Assembly: GCA_963281255.1 (NCBI GenBank)
Contig: OY725491.1
Coordinates: 5,134,857-5,198,856, forward strand
Origin: Aphrocallistes beatrix
Lineage: Eukaryota; Porifera; Hexactinellida; Sceptrulophora; Aphrocallistidae
Length of the DNA: 64,000 bases
Reading direction: 5' to 3'
In this document: one piece after another, positions 22,101 through 36,600 of the stretch
How positions within the stretch are numbered: position 1 is the first letter of the stretch
Layout: each line of letters starts with the position of its first letter
Notes under the pieces: model-generated
What the model saw: the letters and a program-made list of their open reading frames with translations, nothing else
Database searches by the model: none
Told to the model about the DNA's origin: nothing
Position numbers and translations under genes: made by a program

Positions 22101-25100
22101 CTACAAAGAGTATTTTCCCAAATCCTCGATGTTTGGGCAATGAAACTAACATTCTAGAGTGCGTCTATGACTTAGCATCTACGTGCTACTACGAGAGTTA
22201 CATATCATGCAGAATAGGTACAGTTTACGAGGCTCTTCATTCAACTTGTTTGATTCACCCACTCACCTAATAATATAATATTATGTTAATCCATTTAAAT
22301 AGAGGGTTGTCAATCATATATTTTTGGTGAAAATACATCAGAGCAGCCAGTTAAGATGTACATGAATGAAAATTGGTATTATCTTTGTTCTAACTCAATA
22401 TCAACTAAAGAAGCTGACGTAATTTGTCGTGAAAACGGATTTTTGAATGGAGCAGTTTCAATATCATCTGTACACCACTCTCAGCTAGAGACTAGTTATG
22501 AGATCTATCCTTATGACATTACATGTAATGGTAATGAATCAAGTTTGTGTGATTGTTCAATGATGCAGATGCAATGTGCAGATGGTAATATTGCTGAAAT
22601 TAGATGTTCACAACCAGGTACAAAGTCTAATTCAAGTCATTTTCATTTTGTATACTGTTAACGAATGAATTGTTATATCTCTTTTTTTCAGACCAAGGAA
22701 CACTTCGTTACAGTAACCAGTACCCCAATATGCTAGAAATATACAATGATGGAGGATGGAATCATATTTGTCGGTATAATTGGAATAATCCAGATTCGAG
22801 TGTTGCCTGTAGACAGTTAGGATATACAAGATATAGTTGGTACTCTTATACTTCGACGACACAGATAGCTACATCATATCCTAACAACTTTGGCAATGTC
22901 AGCTGTGATGGCACAGAATCTAGTCTTGTTGACTGTAGTTACAGCAACGCTTCATGTCAATCATTTGTTTCATATTATACTAATTACAAAGTACTATTAT
23001 ACTGTGAAAGAGGTAAGTTGATATTATACAATTGATAAGAGTGAAGATTCAATTATTTGTATGGATTAATAAGTTTTCAACGTTATCTGTATCATCACTC
23101 TTTAATTAATTTCTTTTGAATTTTACATCAATTGATAATTTATAATCTACAAGTATATCGCAACAAACTAGCATTCGGAATAGTGTATCATACATATTCA
23201 CATATTGATTATTCAAACTCTTTAAATCGAGTATTTTTAGGTAGCTGTGAAGTTTTTGCTCCATTTACTACACAAAGTTATCAAATAGTGGAGTATTTTG
23301 TCAATCAAAGGCGATATTATATATGTGCAGATGGATTTACAGCTGAGAATGCAGATGTAGTTTGTAGAGAAACTGCAAATGCTATGTCTATTAATCACAG
23401 AGCTGTTAGTGAGTTGAATCTTCCCCCAAACACACAGATCTATCCATTACAACATTCCTGTTTGGGAAATGAATCTTCTCTATGCAATTGTTCTACTTTT
23501 CAACTATTGTGTTCAAGTGGATCATTTGTGGAGGTTCAATGCGGAACCCCAGGTAGTTATTGTATAATTTAACATTTTACTAAACTCAAGAATACGACTA
23601 CCAACATAACCAATCCTGATTTAATCAAATGGTTTCCATAAGCATAGCAGCCGATCCAGTGGATCCCAACAAAGCCTGGCCACCTGTTTGTCCAGTATTG
23701 CTATGTATCAGGGTTGGTACAGTTTTTACCGGACCACTTCTAAAACTATGGCATCTGTGCTGTATGTTGCAGGATGCATACTTATCTAACTAATTTTCTT
23801 GGACATTTGTTCATATCCCTTAACTCGATTTGTCTATTTAAATATCAAAAAGATTTACTCATTCGCTCCGCTCGTTCGCGAAATACCATCGATTAGTGTT
23901 TTCCACGATTCCTTTCCTACCAATCATTCAGGGCTTTACTTGAATTAAGAATAATCTGAGAAGAAACTGTCAAAATAGAAGTGAGCGTCCAGGGATTCCA
24001 TGGACGTATTGATAAAATGCCAATTTGGGTTGTACAAATATAATAAATTAAACTATTGTGGGTACGAATAATATACTAATGAACAATTTGCATAAAATAG
24101 TTTAATAAAAAGTCTTTGGACGGTTTGCAGGTATGTGTATGCCAATGGTCGGACCATTTTAGGTCGATGTGCAACATCCACAATTAAGATCTAAGCGAAA
24201 TTTTCACACCTCTACAAAAAAATGGAAAACAATTTTTAACACCTTTTCTATACAATATATATGACTATACTATCACAATAGAAATCATTGTACGATATTG
24301 TTGTAGGTTCCCTTTGTTATTACTACTTCAAAGCAATAACTTATAGTTGTCCAATTATATTATAGTTTATAGCAATAAAAAAGGATTTGTGTATATATTC
24401 ACAACGTTATGCACATATTTTAACACCATTTGGTGAATTTTAAAAAATTAGAGACTAGCTTCCAACGGTTAACATGGGGTTTTTAGGAGTGTAGATTTCG
24501 AATATTATATTTTCAGATCTGAATGATAAATTATTTGTTTTCTTTTGTTTACAATAGTTACATAAAGTAAACAAATTGAAAAAATAAGCTAGAGACTAGC
24601 TTCCAATGCTTGGTATGGGGATTTTTAGGGGAGGTGCAGAGTTCGAATATAATATTTTTGAATCTAATGAGAAATTATTTGTTTACCTTTGTTAAAATTA
24701 TATATATAAAGTAAACAAATGCCAAAAATAAACAAATTTTTATAAAAGCGAAACGCGCTTGAAATTGATAAAATTAAAACTCCAGGATATTTATATATAT
24801 GTACCACTTGTGTTTCAAAATAATTTATTCGTGAAGGATATTGAATTTGGAAAAAATCAAGACATTGCTTACTGTGTATAATTGATTCTTCATCATTGGG
24901 CTGCGATTATAATTTAAGATTGTCTTATGTCGTGACAAAAAAGGTCAGAAAGTAACGTATACACAGGAGAGATTCCCTTCAGGAAGGAGTTATTATTTAA
25001 GGAAGCAATGCTTCCATTGTTTAGATAACACAAATCTTAGGCCTAGGTTCCAGGGTTGCCGTGGGAATGGGAATCCCCATACCCATGGGATGGGAATGGG

Positions 25101-28100
25101 AATGGGAATGGGAATGGGAATGGGAATGGGAATGGGAATGGGAATGGGAATGGGAATGGGAATGGGAATGGGAATGGGAATGGGAATGGGAATGGGAATG
25201 GGAATGGGAATGGGAATGGGAATGGGAATGGGAATGGGAATGGGAATGGGAATGAGAATGGGAATTATTTTTTCCCCCGTGGGGATCCCCACAGGGTCCT
25301 ATAGGAATCCTCATGGGGATTCCCACAGGATTCCTATGGGATTCCCATAGAATTCCTGTGGGAATCCCCATGGGGATTCCCACAGGAATTATATGGGAAT
25401 GGGAATGGGAATTGAAATTTCATTCCCACGGCAACCCTGCTAGGCTCCGGTAGCATTGGTAGAACCATGGCCCTACCAATAATTTGTCGAAGGCCATTAT
25501 CTTCTACAGGTATAATAAAATTTTCTAAAATGGTTCTACCAATCCTCATCCTGAGTTTAGGTCCCTGTAAATTATAGTAGGCAGTTATAAAATGTTTGCC
25601 ACTTCGCAATGAAATGTATCAAAACAGGCTGTATTTATTGAATATATATAAACATACTACAAAGATTTCACTATTTATCGTCTTCTCCTTATTTTTAGAT
25701 CAAGGGACCATTCGCTACAGTGATCTCTATAGCAATGTACTTGAGATATATTATAATGGAGGTTGGAGTTATATTTGTCCATATGGTTGGGATGATACAG
25801 ATTCAACTGTAGCCTGTAGACAGCTTGGTTACACCAGTTCTTTTTATTACGGACACTACTTTTATAGAACTTCGATTGCTGCATCGTTTCTGAACAATTT
25901 TCAAGTCAGCTGTAATGGAACCGAATCTAGTCTTATTTATTGCGAATACAATAACGACACATGCCCCTACTCATCTTACTATAGCTCTTCTACATATAGT
26001 TACTATTATACTCGCTATCTCAGATTGTACTGTACTGGAGGTAATAATTCAATTGACTCAAGCATGCTATAATATTTGCTGAAAGTTTTAAGCAATTTAT
26101 TCAGATCAAAATATTTTAATTTCATTTAATTTCATCAGATATATCCCGATTCTCTCATATCCATAATCCAAAGCGGAATAAACGGAAATTATTAGTCTTA
26201 ATTAATCACTCCCCAATATCTTGTAGGCGATTGCGAAGTGCATGCTCCATTTGCTACAGAACGCTTTCAAATAGTAGAGTATTTTGTCAATCAACAACGT
26301 TACTATCTATGTGCAGATGGATTTACTGCAGAGAATGCAGATGTAGTTTGTAGGGAAACTTCTTACACCCTATCTATTACATTTAGAAGTGTTAGTTTGT
26401 CCGATTTAACACTGAGCACACAGATCTACCCTCTACAACATTTTTGCTTTGGAAATGAGTCTTCTATTTGCAACTGTACCACTTCTCAGCAGTCATGTCA
26501 GAATAGATCAGTTGTGGAAGTGCAATGCGGAACACCAGGTAGAGTAATATCAAATTGTTGCACGCTCCTCAAATAGAAAAAAGATTTATGTGCATTCAAA
26601 CACGTACCAACATCCAATAAAATTAAAATATTGTGTTCTCTTGTTTCCACTTCAAAACTAAAAAAAAGTTTTTTGGTACTGGAGACAAGAGTGCCCAATT
26701 AAGCAAAACTTTAATTAGAAGAAAAGCTTACTCATGATCATTTTAGAACTTCTTTCGGAATTTTTCATGCCCTTACATTCTCATTATTTACAGTTATTAT
26801 TTGACTATTATGTAATTTGCAGGCAACTTTTTTTGTGATTTGTAAAATTTTACGGCCTACTAAAACACCCGGCGTGAGAATTCCAAAACCACAATAAAAA
26901 ATGCACAGGCTGAACATTATATGACTAAAAATCTAATACTGCCTAAAATCATTAACCACGCATAATTGAGCTTCGGAATGTACTACTAGCATACAGGGCC
27001 GGCGACAGAATTTACGGGCCCCCTAGTAAGATTTCTGGCCGGGCCCCTCCATCACCCTAGCTCTCTTTGACAATAATTAAATTTTTGTAACACCTGTGAC
27101 CTTAGACAAAAAATAAATTGCAACCAGAAACTTATCTCAAATTTATTAATGACAGAATTTTTTTTAAGTGTGATATTGATCATAGCAATTATTCTATTAG
27201 TGAAAACTGAAACAAAGGAATTCATATTGTGATACAAGCTTATTATGTACATACAAGACACAATTACAATGGACATCTTAAATCCTAAAGAAACTATTAC
27301 ATGCCGACCTGGGGCCTCTATTTACCCCGGGCCCCCTATTTACCACGGGCCCCCCGGTTTTACCCCAAGCTACCCCCCCCTGTCGCCGGCCCTGCTAGCA
27401 TATATAAATATGGTGTCAAAGTACCCATATCCGTTCCTAAAATGTTGATTAGTCATTAAATGATGCGCAATGGAAGGTATCCTTACTATTAACATTTGAT
27501 TAATGTTTATTTATTTAGTTATGTTTATTTCTGTACCGAATTGATTGAAGAAACTGCAAGGCACATAAAGCTGATTTTTGGCATGTGAGATTATTTTGGC
27601 TATGACACCACTAGGTTCTGACCTCAGATGAAAATGTAGATCATGGAATTATAGCGTCATTGTCACTTTTTGAAAAATTCTTATTTTGAGCTAAAAGCGA
27701 ACACTAAACGGCTATTATAGAGTATTTTAATATGTAGAATGCCATAAAAGAGTATTTCCCGAAGTATTCCGATATTCACATTTCATGTTCTATCAAGTCG
27801 CTTCCTGGGGCTGCACTATCGTTCTGTCGATCGACATTTCTTATAATTACTTGTAGAAGAATAATCAATATAGCAAGTTAATTTTCGCACCTCTGTAATG
27901 AAAATGGAAAACACATTTTCACACCTTTTCTATACGATACATACGTATAACTTCACTCTCACAATAGAAATCATGGTACGACACTACAATATATCGTCAT
28001 TGTTATTAATACTTCAAAGCCACAACTTATGTTTGATATCTTAAATTTATTATAGTGTATAGCAATAAAAAAGGTTATGTGCATATGTTCACAACTTTAT

Positions 28101-31100
28101 ATAGATATTTTCATACCATTTGACGAATTTTGCATAATATGCTAGAAGCTGGTTTCCAACGATTGACATGGGGTTTTTAGGGGTGTAGATTCTGAAAATC
28201 GTATTTTCGAGTAAATATGATAATTAATTTGTGTACTTTTGTTTGCAATAGACACATAAAGTAAACAAATCTCAAGAATATGTTAGAAACTAGCTTCCAA
28301 CAGGTGATATAGGGTTTTTAAGTGTGTTGATTCTTAAAATCGTATTTTCGAATATATGTGATAAATTATTTGATTACTTTTGTTAACAATGGATACATAA
28401 TGTAAAAATATTACAAAAATAGCTTGAGACTAGCTTACAACGGTTGACAACGGGTTTTTAGAGGTGTAGATTTCAAATATTATATTTTCAGTTCGATATG
28501 ATAAAATATTTGTTAACTTTTGTTTACAATATTTATATAAAGTAATTTCCAAAATAGTCTAGATTGAGTAACTCCAGGCCCCCGCAGGGCGACTCTGCGA
28601 ATACAAAGTGTTCGGAAGCGCTTATTTATATTAAAGGTATTTAATACCTAGTTTAAAACCTATTTCAGTACTAATTAATTGGGCACTGACTCGCTTAGTT
28701 ATTTTCGGTTAAAATTCGGTAAAAATACATCATCATTACGTAATAAGATTAATACTTCATGAAAAAGAAGTAATAAAAATTATTTTTGATAAAATATTCA
28801 ATAAGTTTGACTCTATATTATTCTACTTAAAAATCATGATAATCTTATAAATTAAAAGGCTAGGATTTGTGTGTTTGTCCGAATTGATAGAAGAATTGGG
28901 AAGTCATAGAGGTGTGAAAATTGGCATGTAGGTGTCAAATGATATGACTACGATTAAGTTCTAAGATCTAAGCGAAAACGATACGCAGTGTCCGCAAGCA
29001 AGCGAAGCGTGCTTGTATAACAATAAAATATGAATCCACTTATAATTGTAAAAGTATATCATCCAATTAATTAGTTGCGAGCCCTTTACAGATGAGATGG
29101 AAGTGTGTTTCCACATTCAACGCTGCATAAAAAGTCAAAAAAAATGTACTTCAATTTTGAGTAATAGCAATGTAAATGATGTTATTTTTTATAGTGAATG
29201 GGAGCATTAGGATTACATCAATTGGAAAATATTTGGAAATATATTTGGATGGATGGAAATATGTTTGTGGGATAAATTTCTATCATGAAGATGCAATTGT
29301 TGCTTGCAGACAACAGGGTTTCAGTAACGTGAGAAATAGGAATCATGTTTATAGCAATGATGATACTTACTGGAGAAGAACTATAGATTGCATCGGAAAT
29401 GAAACTAATCTACTCGACTGTCCTTATACTACTACATATAGTAACTGCAATTACAAAGTGAAACTCTATTGTGAAACTGGTAAGTTGTTCTATATTAATA
29501 TTCTACTAATCGAATATTCATTTTATTTTCTAATATTTAGAAAACTGTGAATCAATTTTGATAAATGGAAATGAAAATCTAACACCAGTAAGATACTACG
29601 ATGGACATTCCAACTACTATCTCTGCAAGCAAGGATTCACAATGGAGACTGCTGATGTTGTATGTCGTGAGGGAGGATACAGTGGCGTTTTGTCGATTGG
29701 AGGAACTCAATCTAACAACACTGGAGTTCATTATGCAGTCTCGAATAGAGTATATACTTGCAACGGCGAAGAACTTTCTCTATGCAACTGTTCATATACA
29801 ATTCAAACATGTGAAGATGGAATCATATCAGAAATTCGGTGTAAAAATCCAGGTATCATATAATGATATTAGTTCTGTATCAATAAATCATTTATATATA
29901 TTCTTGAATGTAGAATACTAAGACCAGTAAACTGAAAACTATCATTAAAACTATGCAAACATCTTCAAGCATGCCGATGTAAATTTTATAAAACTTCACA
30001 ACAAGTCTGCATCTATATATTCTTGTAGAACAAGGGCAACTACGATTAACAGCACAAAACAGACTCATATTCTACCACAACCAATGGAAAGGCATCTGTT
30101 CTCAGAGATGGGACACTAGAGATAGCGATGTAGCATGCAGACAACTTGGTTACAGAAATTCAGCTTCCTCAACATTAATTTATGACTACTACTACTACAG
30201 ATACTTTTTTTATAATTTTATATCCGATGTTACTTGCTTTGGTAATGAAACCCAAATATCAGAATGCAGATACCATCTAGCAAGTTATTGCAGGAGTTAT
30301 AATAGAATATCGTTAACATGTCAACCTGGTAAGAAAATATTTTCATGAACTACCAGTTTCATAGCGAATAAAATAACTTGAATTAAATATTTACGAAAAG
30401 AATTACAGTAGAATTCAGCTTAGTCTTTAATAGTACTTTTCTCCGTTAACGGATTATGTTTTCTCCCATCTTTATATTACGTATGTAATTCAGTTAAGAC
30501 ATACATCGGCTAGTACGTAACTTTATTTAGTTCTCCTCATGGACGAGTGTTATCCGAACTATTTTAATATATTTTTACAATTCGCACTGAATATTTCAAT
30601 AACTATAAATAGTATCAGTTGTCATTTGAATTATCATCTGTCACTTAGATGGATGTGAATCCTATGCTCCCAATGCTGCTTCATATCCTCAGATTGTACG
30701 CTATTATTCCGGTGGATGGTATCATTTGTGTATGGATGGATTTACTCAAGAGAATGCAGATGTCGTGTGTCTAGAAAATGAAGGATCCACAGCATTATCT
30801 TATTCAAATGTCTCTAACTCTGACCTTACTTCAGGACTGCAGATACTAGAGAGGAGATTCACATGCACGGGAAGGGAGACATCACTTTGTGACTGTTCCT
30901 CTTCAATTGAATCGTGTCCATCTAACAATGTTGTCCAACTTCAATGCAACACTCCAGGTTTGTTCAAGATAGTATTAGCATCAATCAAATTTTAAAGTCT
31001 ACATTTTTGTACAAATCTTACATACTAGTTTATATTTAGTGTTATTGTGACTCTGTTATAGCTTATGGGCATATTCGTTTGGATAATAAAGATTCAGGGA

Positions 31101-33550
31101 TTCTAGAGATATATTTGAATCAGTGGGGGTATGTGTGTGATGATGGATGGGACAGAATTGCGAGTGAAGTGGTGTGCAAACAACTGGGACTAGAACGTTT
31201 GATTAGTTATGAAACCGGAGTTGAAATAAACGATCTTTTGTACCCATTTCTCATTGATGACGTGAAATGCATTGGTAACGAATCAACAATTTATGAGTGC
31301 ACACACACATTAAGACACAACTGTGCTAGTGGAGAGCACGTCAGTATAACTTGTAGTTCTAATCAAACAATGACAACTCCCACTACCTCAACCACAGCAA
31401 TTCCTACTACTTCAACCACAGCAATTCCTACTACCTCAGCCACAGCAGTTCCTACTGTCACTACAATTGTCTCAACTTCTATTATTACCTCTTCCTCCAT
31501 TGTATCCACAACACCGGTATTTTCAGGTAAACTTTTAAATTAAATTTATTCCTTTTACATATGACATGTTTTTTTATATAAAAGCGTAATCAAATTTTCC
31601 TTTTTTCATTAGGAATTACTCCAAAAATAACTTCTCCCAGTATGAATATAACTCAAACATTAAATAGAACTGACACAGCCATTCAAAGCTTCGAATGTAC
31701 TGCTACTGGAGACCCAACACCAGATATATACTGGACGCGAGATTTCACAAGATTCATTGATTCACCAATTCTCCAAATCAACATCACAGACCTATCAACT
31801 GACGGAGAAAAGGTCTTCTATTGTGTAGCAAAAAATATAGCTGGAAGAGATATTGTGTCTGTGACGTTTAAAATTATATTGACTACAGAAATTATCACAA
31901 ATACATTAGACGGAATTATGGATGATTTAGATGAGGTTGAAACGATTTCTGATGACAAATCTGGGCAAACTGCAGATATAACTAAAGTTGTTATTGATGC
32001 GTCAAATGAAAATGTTGATATTGAAGGTGAAGAAAAGAGCAAAATACTTGAGAATGCAGCTATGACTGCACAAACAATTGTCGAGAAAACGAATGGAACA
32101 TTTAGTAACGAGACAGCTGAGAAGATAACAGGCTTACTGAGTAGCATTATTGATGGAAGTTCAGACATACAAGAATCAGAATCAACTGTGCCACAGGTAC
32201 CTTGTAGTTAATAGGGAATATGGGCACTATTTTATTGATAAACAAGCTAAAAGTCCTTGTCTACTCTATGGTTATACTCTACATCAATTTAGCTCATAAT
32301 GGTATATTCTGTAAAATAATCAACTCATATGCAATGTTAGTGTTCTAAATTTTGAGAATGATCAACAATTAGGTTAAGCACAGAACCCTATGGTATGAAT
32401 GGCATGTAACATCCGACAGCCGAGTGTTGCTCTATATTCACATTTAGTCGCAATATTCATATTTTGTTACATTTTGAAGCAATTTATAATCACTCTCTAA
32501 GCATAAAATCTGTTTCATTGGGATAAATAAATAATAAATCAACATTAATTACTGTCTACAAATAATCATACTCAAATTTATGAAGATATACTAATTACAT
32601 ATTGCATCTTTGTAGATCGATATTTGAACATATTCTCTCAATTTCGTTATTCGATATTCTACTCTATTTGGAATCAAATATTTGTTACTTTAATACTTAA
32701 AACATCATTTTGGATATCATTACCTAACTAACTATGCATTACTGTTCATTATTAATTTTTTTTTAGCAAGGAGAAGAATCTACAGTTGCAACTATCCCTT
32801 CAGCACTGGCGATAACATTGAACACACTAGAAAGATTCTCACAACGACTGAGTGAAGAATTAGCAAATAGTGAAGTTAACTCTGTAAAAACTGTTTTGTC
32901 TCGATTAATCACAATTGTGGTGCAAAACGTTGAGCTAGAAAGCGGTAAAGATGGTGAGAAAACTGAGATCGAACTACCAGTGAAGAATTCTGATGATGTG
33001 GAATATTCTGTAATGATAACACTTTCAACGAATCTTGCGTTAATCCTATCAACTAATGGGAAGAGTCTGTCGGTAAGTTAAACAACCAGTGAAATTTTCA
33101 ATTAATTCGAGCACTGTTCATTTATATAACATGGAACCGTCGAGAAATTGTACACTAGTTTGTAATTCATATAATCAGAAATTTTCCTAGCATACTTCTG
33201 GAGTTATGATACGCTAAAGTTCGTTTTATAACCTTACACGGTCTTAAACAATCTGACTATGGCATGTACGTATAGGATTAATTTTGAATTAATACAATTC
33301 AAGTTTTGAAAATATAGTATGTTTGTATTTGTGATCATTTATGATTTATATTTTAAGATTGCGACCTCCATTGTTAAAAGAATTGAGGTTCGAGAGTCGA
33401 TTTCCAGTCAGCCTACTCAAGGCAGTGACATTCTGACTGTCGCTCTAGCTGGAAAGTCTGGGATAGTTGACTTGACGGAAAATGTGAGTTTATCCTTACT
33501 ATTATTTATTAACTCAATTAATAACTATTTGTATATATATATATATACAA

Positions 33551-33620
<70 letters not shown>

Positions 33621-36600
33621 TTTATATAACGGTCACCTGTCTATAGCGGGCACCAATGAACAGTCCCGTCCGAAATTCCATAATATTGAACCTGTGTATA
33701 GCGGTCACCTGCTCAACGCGGCCAGCGGCCACCCGTTTGTAGTCCCTTACTGACCCTAAAACTGTGTATAACGGCCATCACCTGTCTATAACGTCCACTA
33801 CTTGTTTATAACGGCTTTCACCTTTTTATGTTTTTAATACAGGACCTGTTACGAACGATAAACATGTTTCATGTAATTACTTCAAGTAATGTATTTCTAA
33901 AAACTTATATTCATTGCACTACGTTGATTCCTTGTGGAGATTGAGACAATCACCTGTACATAACGGTCACCTGTGTATAACGGCCAATTTTGTCCAGTGC
34001 CTTGGGTGGCCGTTATATACAGGTTATATATATATATATATATATACAAGCGCGCTTCGCTTGCTTGCGCTGCGCGGCTGGCGGACACTTCGTGTCCGCC
34101 GGAGGCTCCCTTCGGTCGCCTGAAGGTGACATTGGTTAATTATAAGGGAGATAACATCTCTAAATATGTCCATCTTAGTTTTAAAATCGATATCGTCCGA
34201 AAAATTACCAAATTTATCAATTTTTAAAATTTTGATGAGTAATGATGACGTCATAACAAAGTGATGAGTCATTATTTTTTATGATAGTTGCAGCATATGT
34301 GAGGTATGTTAGTATACATAATCTATTAAAATTTCAGCCTGCTATCTCCTATAATGGCTGAGTTATGCCCGAATAACTGTTTTGCTTAGCTTTTCTTCAA
34401 TCAATTCGTTACAGATATATATATATATATATACACACATACATATAGATTAATCGAGTTTTAATAGTAAGGATATTGTATATTCGAAATCTTTTTTTTC
34501 CATCTGGTGCACGGAAGTGTCTAAAACAGATGAACAAAAACTCCGATGTTAACAATAGACTTAGTGATGGTCTTGTTTGATGATGGAATGAATGCTCCTT
34601 CAAGTTCCATAAATGATAAGCACATCTATTCGCTCCTACGTTTTTGAAAACCAAGACACTAAATGGGGCGCAGATTATGCTATATAAGAGTCACTATTTT
34701 AGAAAAAGGCTAGTAATTCGGAGCTTTCCTTTACTTTTAGACTTAGGAATACACTTTTATTTCCCGCTTTTTTAATTCTATATATAATACTTTCCTATTG
34801 CATCCCTCTATGTCCCGCGAAATTCAACGGTGAATCCCGATTTTATCATGCCTCAAGTTGGCATGTATGACAATGTATAAATTGTAAAGTACTAGTATAG
34901 TCACGTACCTCGAATCGCAAATACTAAGTTATATTCACTGTACTGGAGTGTTCCAGAATCCCATAACTATGTTATGGGTGAGCACTCGAAGCATCTGAGG
35001 ATGTACGAGGGCCATAATGTAGTCTTATGAATGAGTTATCATCGCAAAATGACCGAGCTACAAGTAATAGGGTCGGAGTTCTTTAAATATTAATTTCTGT
35101 AATCTCTAGGTAAAAATCTCATTTGATGTATATTCTATCAAACCATCAGAAAGTATTTGTGTGTTCTTGAATGGTACAAGATGGGTCAACGACGGTTTAT
35201 CGACAGAGCAAAAAGCAGTCAATCTCACAAACTGTGAATCGTCACATCTCACAAGCTTTGCAGTGTTCGTTACTCCTTATAAAAATAGCAAGAGTTACAT
35301 AGAGTCAATAGTACTCTCAGCTCTTAGCTATTTATTTGTTGGCACCTCATTCATCTTTTTATTAATTTCTCTCATTCTCTTCCTCATTGCTGGTGAGCCA
35401 TTCTTCAAAGTAGAAGCTAACATCATCTACTTCAACTATTGTCTGTCTATGCTGTTAGCCACTGGATTATTCGTATTTGGTATTCAAGTTGGCACATATA
35501 ACATCGTGTTTTGTAAGATTATCGGATTCTTACTACACTACATCTGGCTATCAGTCTTCACCTGGACCCTGTGTATCGGAATACTCATCATGCATAAGAT
35601 CGTCATAAGTTAGTTTATAGATATTTGTATATGTACATACATTTTAAAATGAGATTATTGTATTTAAGTACATACTTTGTATATTTTTTAAACTATTCTT
35701 TTTACCCGTAAAATACTTAAATACTTAAAAATTTGAAAATTCTAGGCCGAAATGAAAATTACTTCTCCTTTTAGATGTTATGTCTACAAAGAAGATTTAT
35801 AAATATTTGATTATTTTCGGTTGGGTGTTTCCTCTTCTTATTCCCTTCATCACCATAACTGCAGCACAAGATCAGTACGTCGATGCCAGCAGCCATTGTT
35901 TCCTCAACGTTACAGGAGGTGTCATTTGGGCTTTCATTGGGCCCATTTTGGTTATAATCTTGATCAATGCTGTTTTCCTTACAATCGCGTTGATTCGAAT
36001 CGTGCAAATTAAGTCCACGGATCAAAACAATGAAACAATGAAGATCGTTAAAGATGCACTCATCACAGGATTGGTACTGACACCAGTGCTTGGACTTCCA
36101 TGGTTAATTCTGATCTTCAACGTTGCCATTCAGCATTCAGTTCTTGAATGGCTATTCATCATTATCAATGGTGCGATGGGATTAGTTTTCTTCCTAGTAG
36201 TCGTCCTTAGGAATAAAGAAGTATTAACACGGTTTAAGAGAAAGAAACAAACTACTGGTTCAAATGCACATCAATCTACTCCACAGAATGTACCGAGTTC
36301 CTCCACTCGAAGTACTTTCACAAGCAATCGATTCAGAAAGACAAATACCCTAGAGAGACATTTAGTGAAAGAAGCTGAAATAGAATGCTTCAATTGGTGA
36401 GTTTTAACACGGAATTTAATACAAAAATTATTAACTTCTATACCACCAAATATGTCCATTATGTGAGGATGCGTTTAAATGCATGGTTTAACTCTTTAAA
36501 TATTCATGCTTATCCTTCCGAATTTTAAAAATAATCTGTTTGCGAATTTTCATAAACCGATCAACATATGATTTGGACTAAAAAATTGTAATAAAAGGTA

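Noticed and set aside
24993..25383. Several long ORFs of simple composition (Ile-Pro, Ser-His, Gly-Asn, Trp-Glu, Met-Gly repeats)
   Set aside because: They are all translations of the (GGGAAT)n microsatellite within a hAT MITE.
33520..33640. Tyr-Ile repeat ORFs, also at 39460-39750 and 34000-34100
   Set aside because: They translate (TA)n tracts and the R1 heads, which are repeats.
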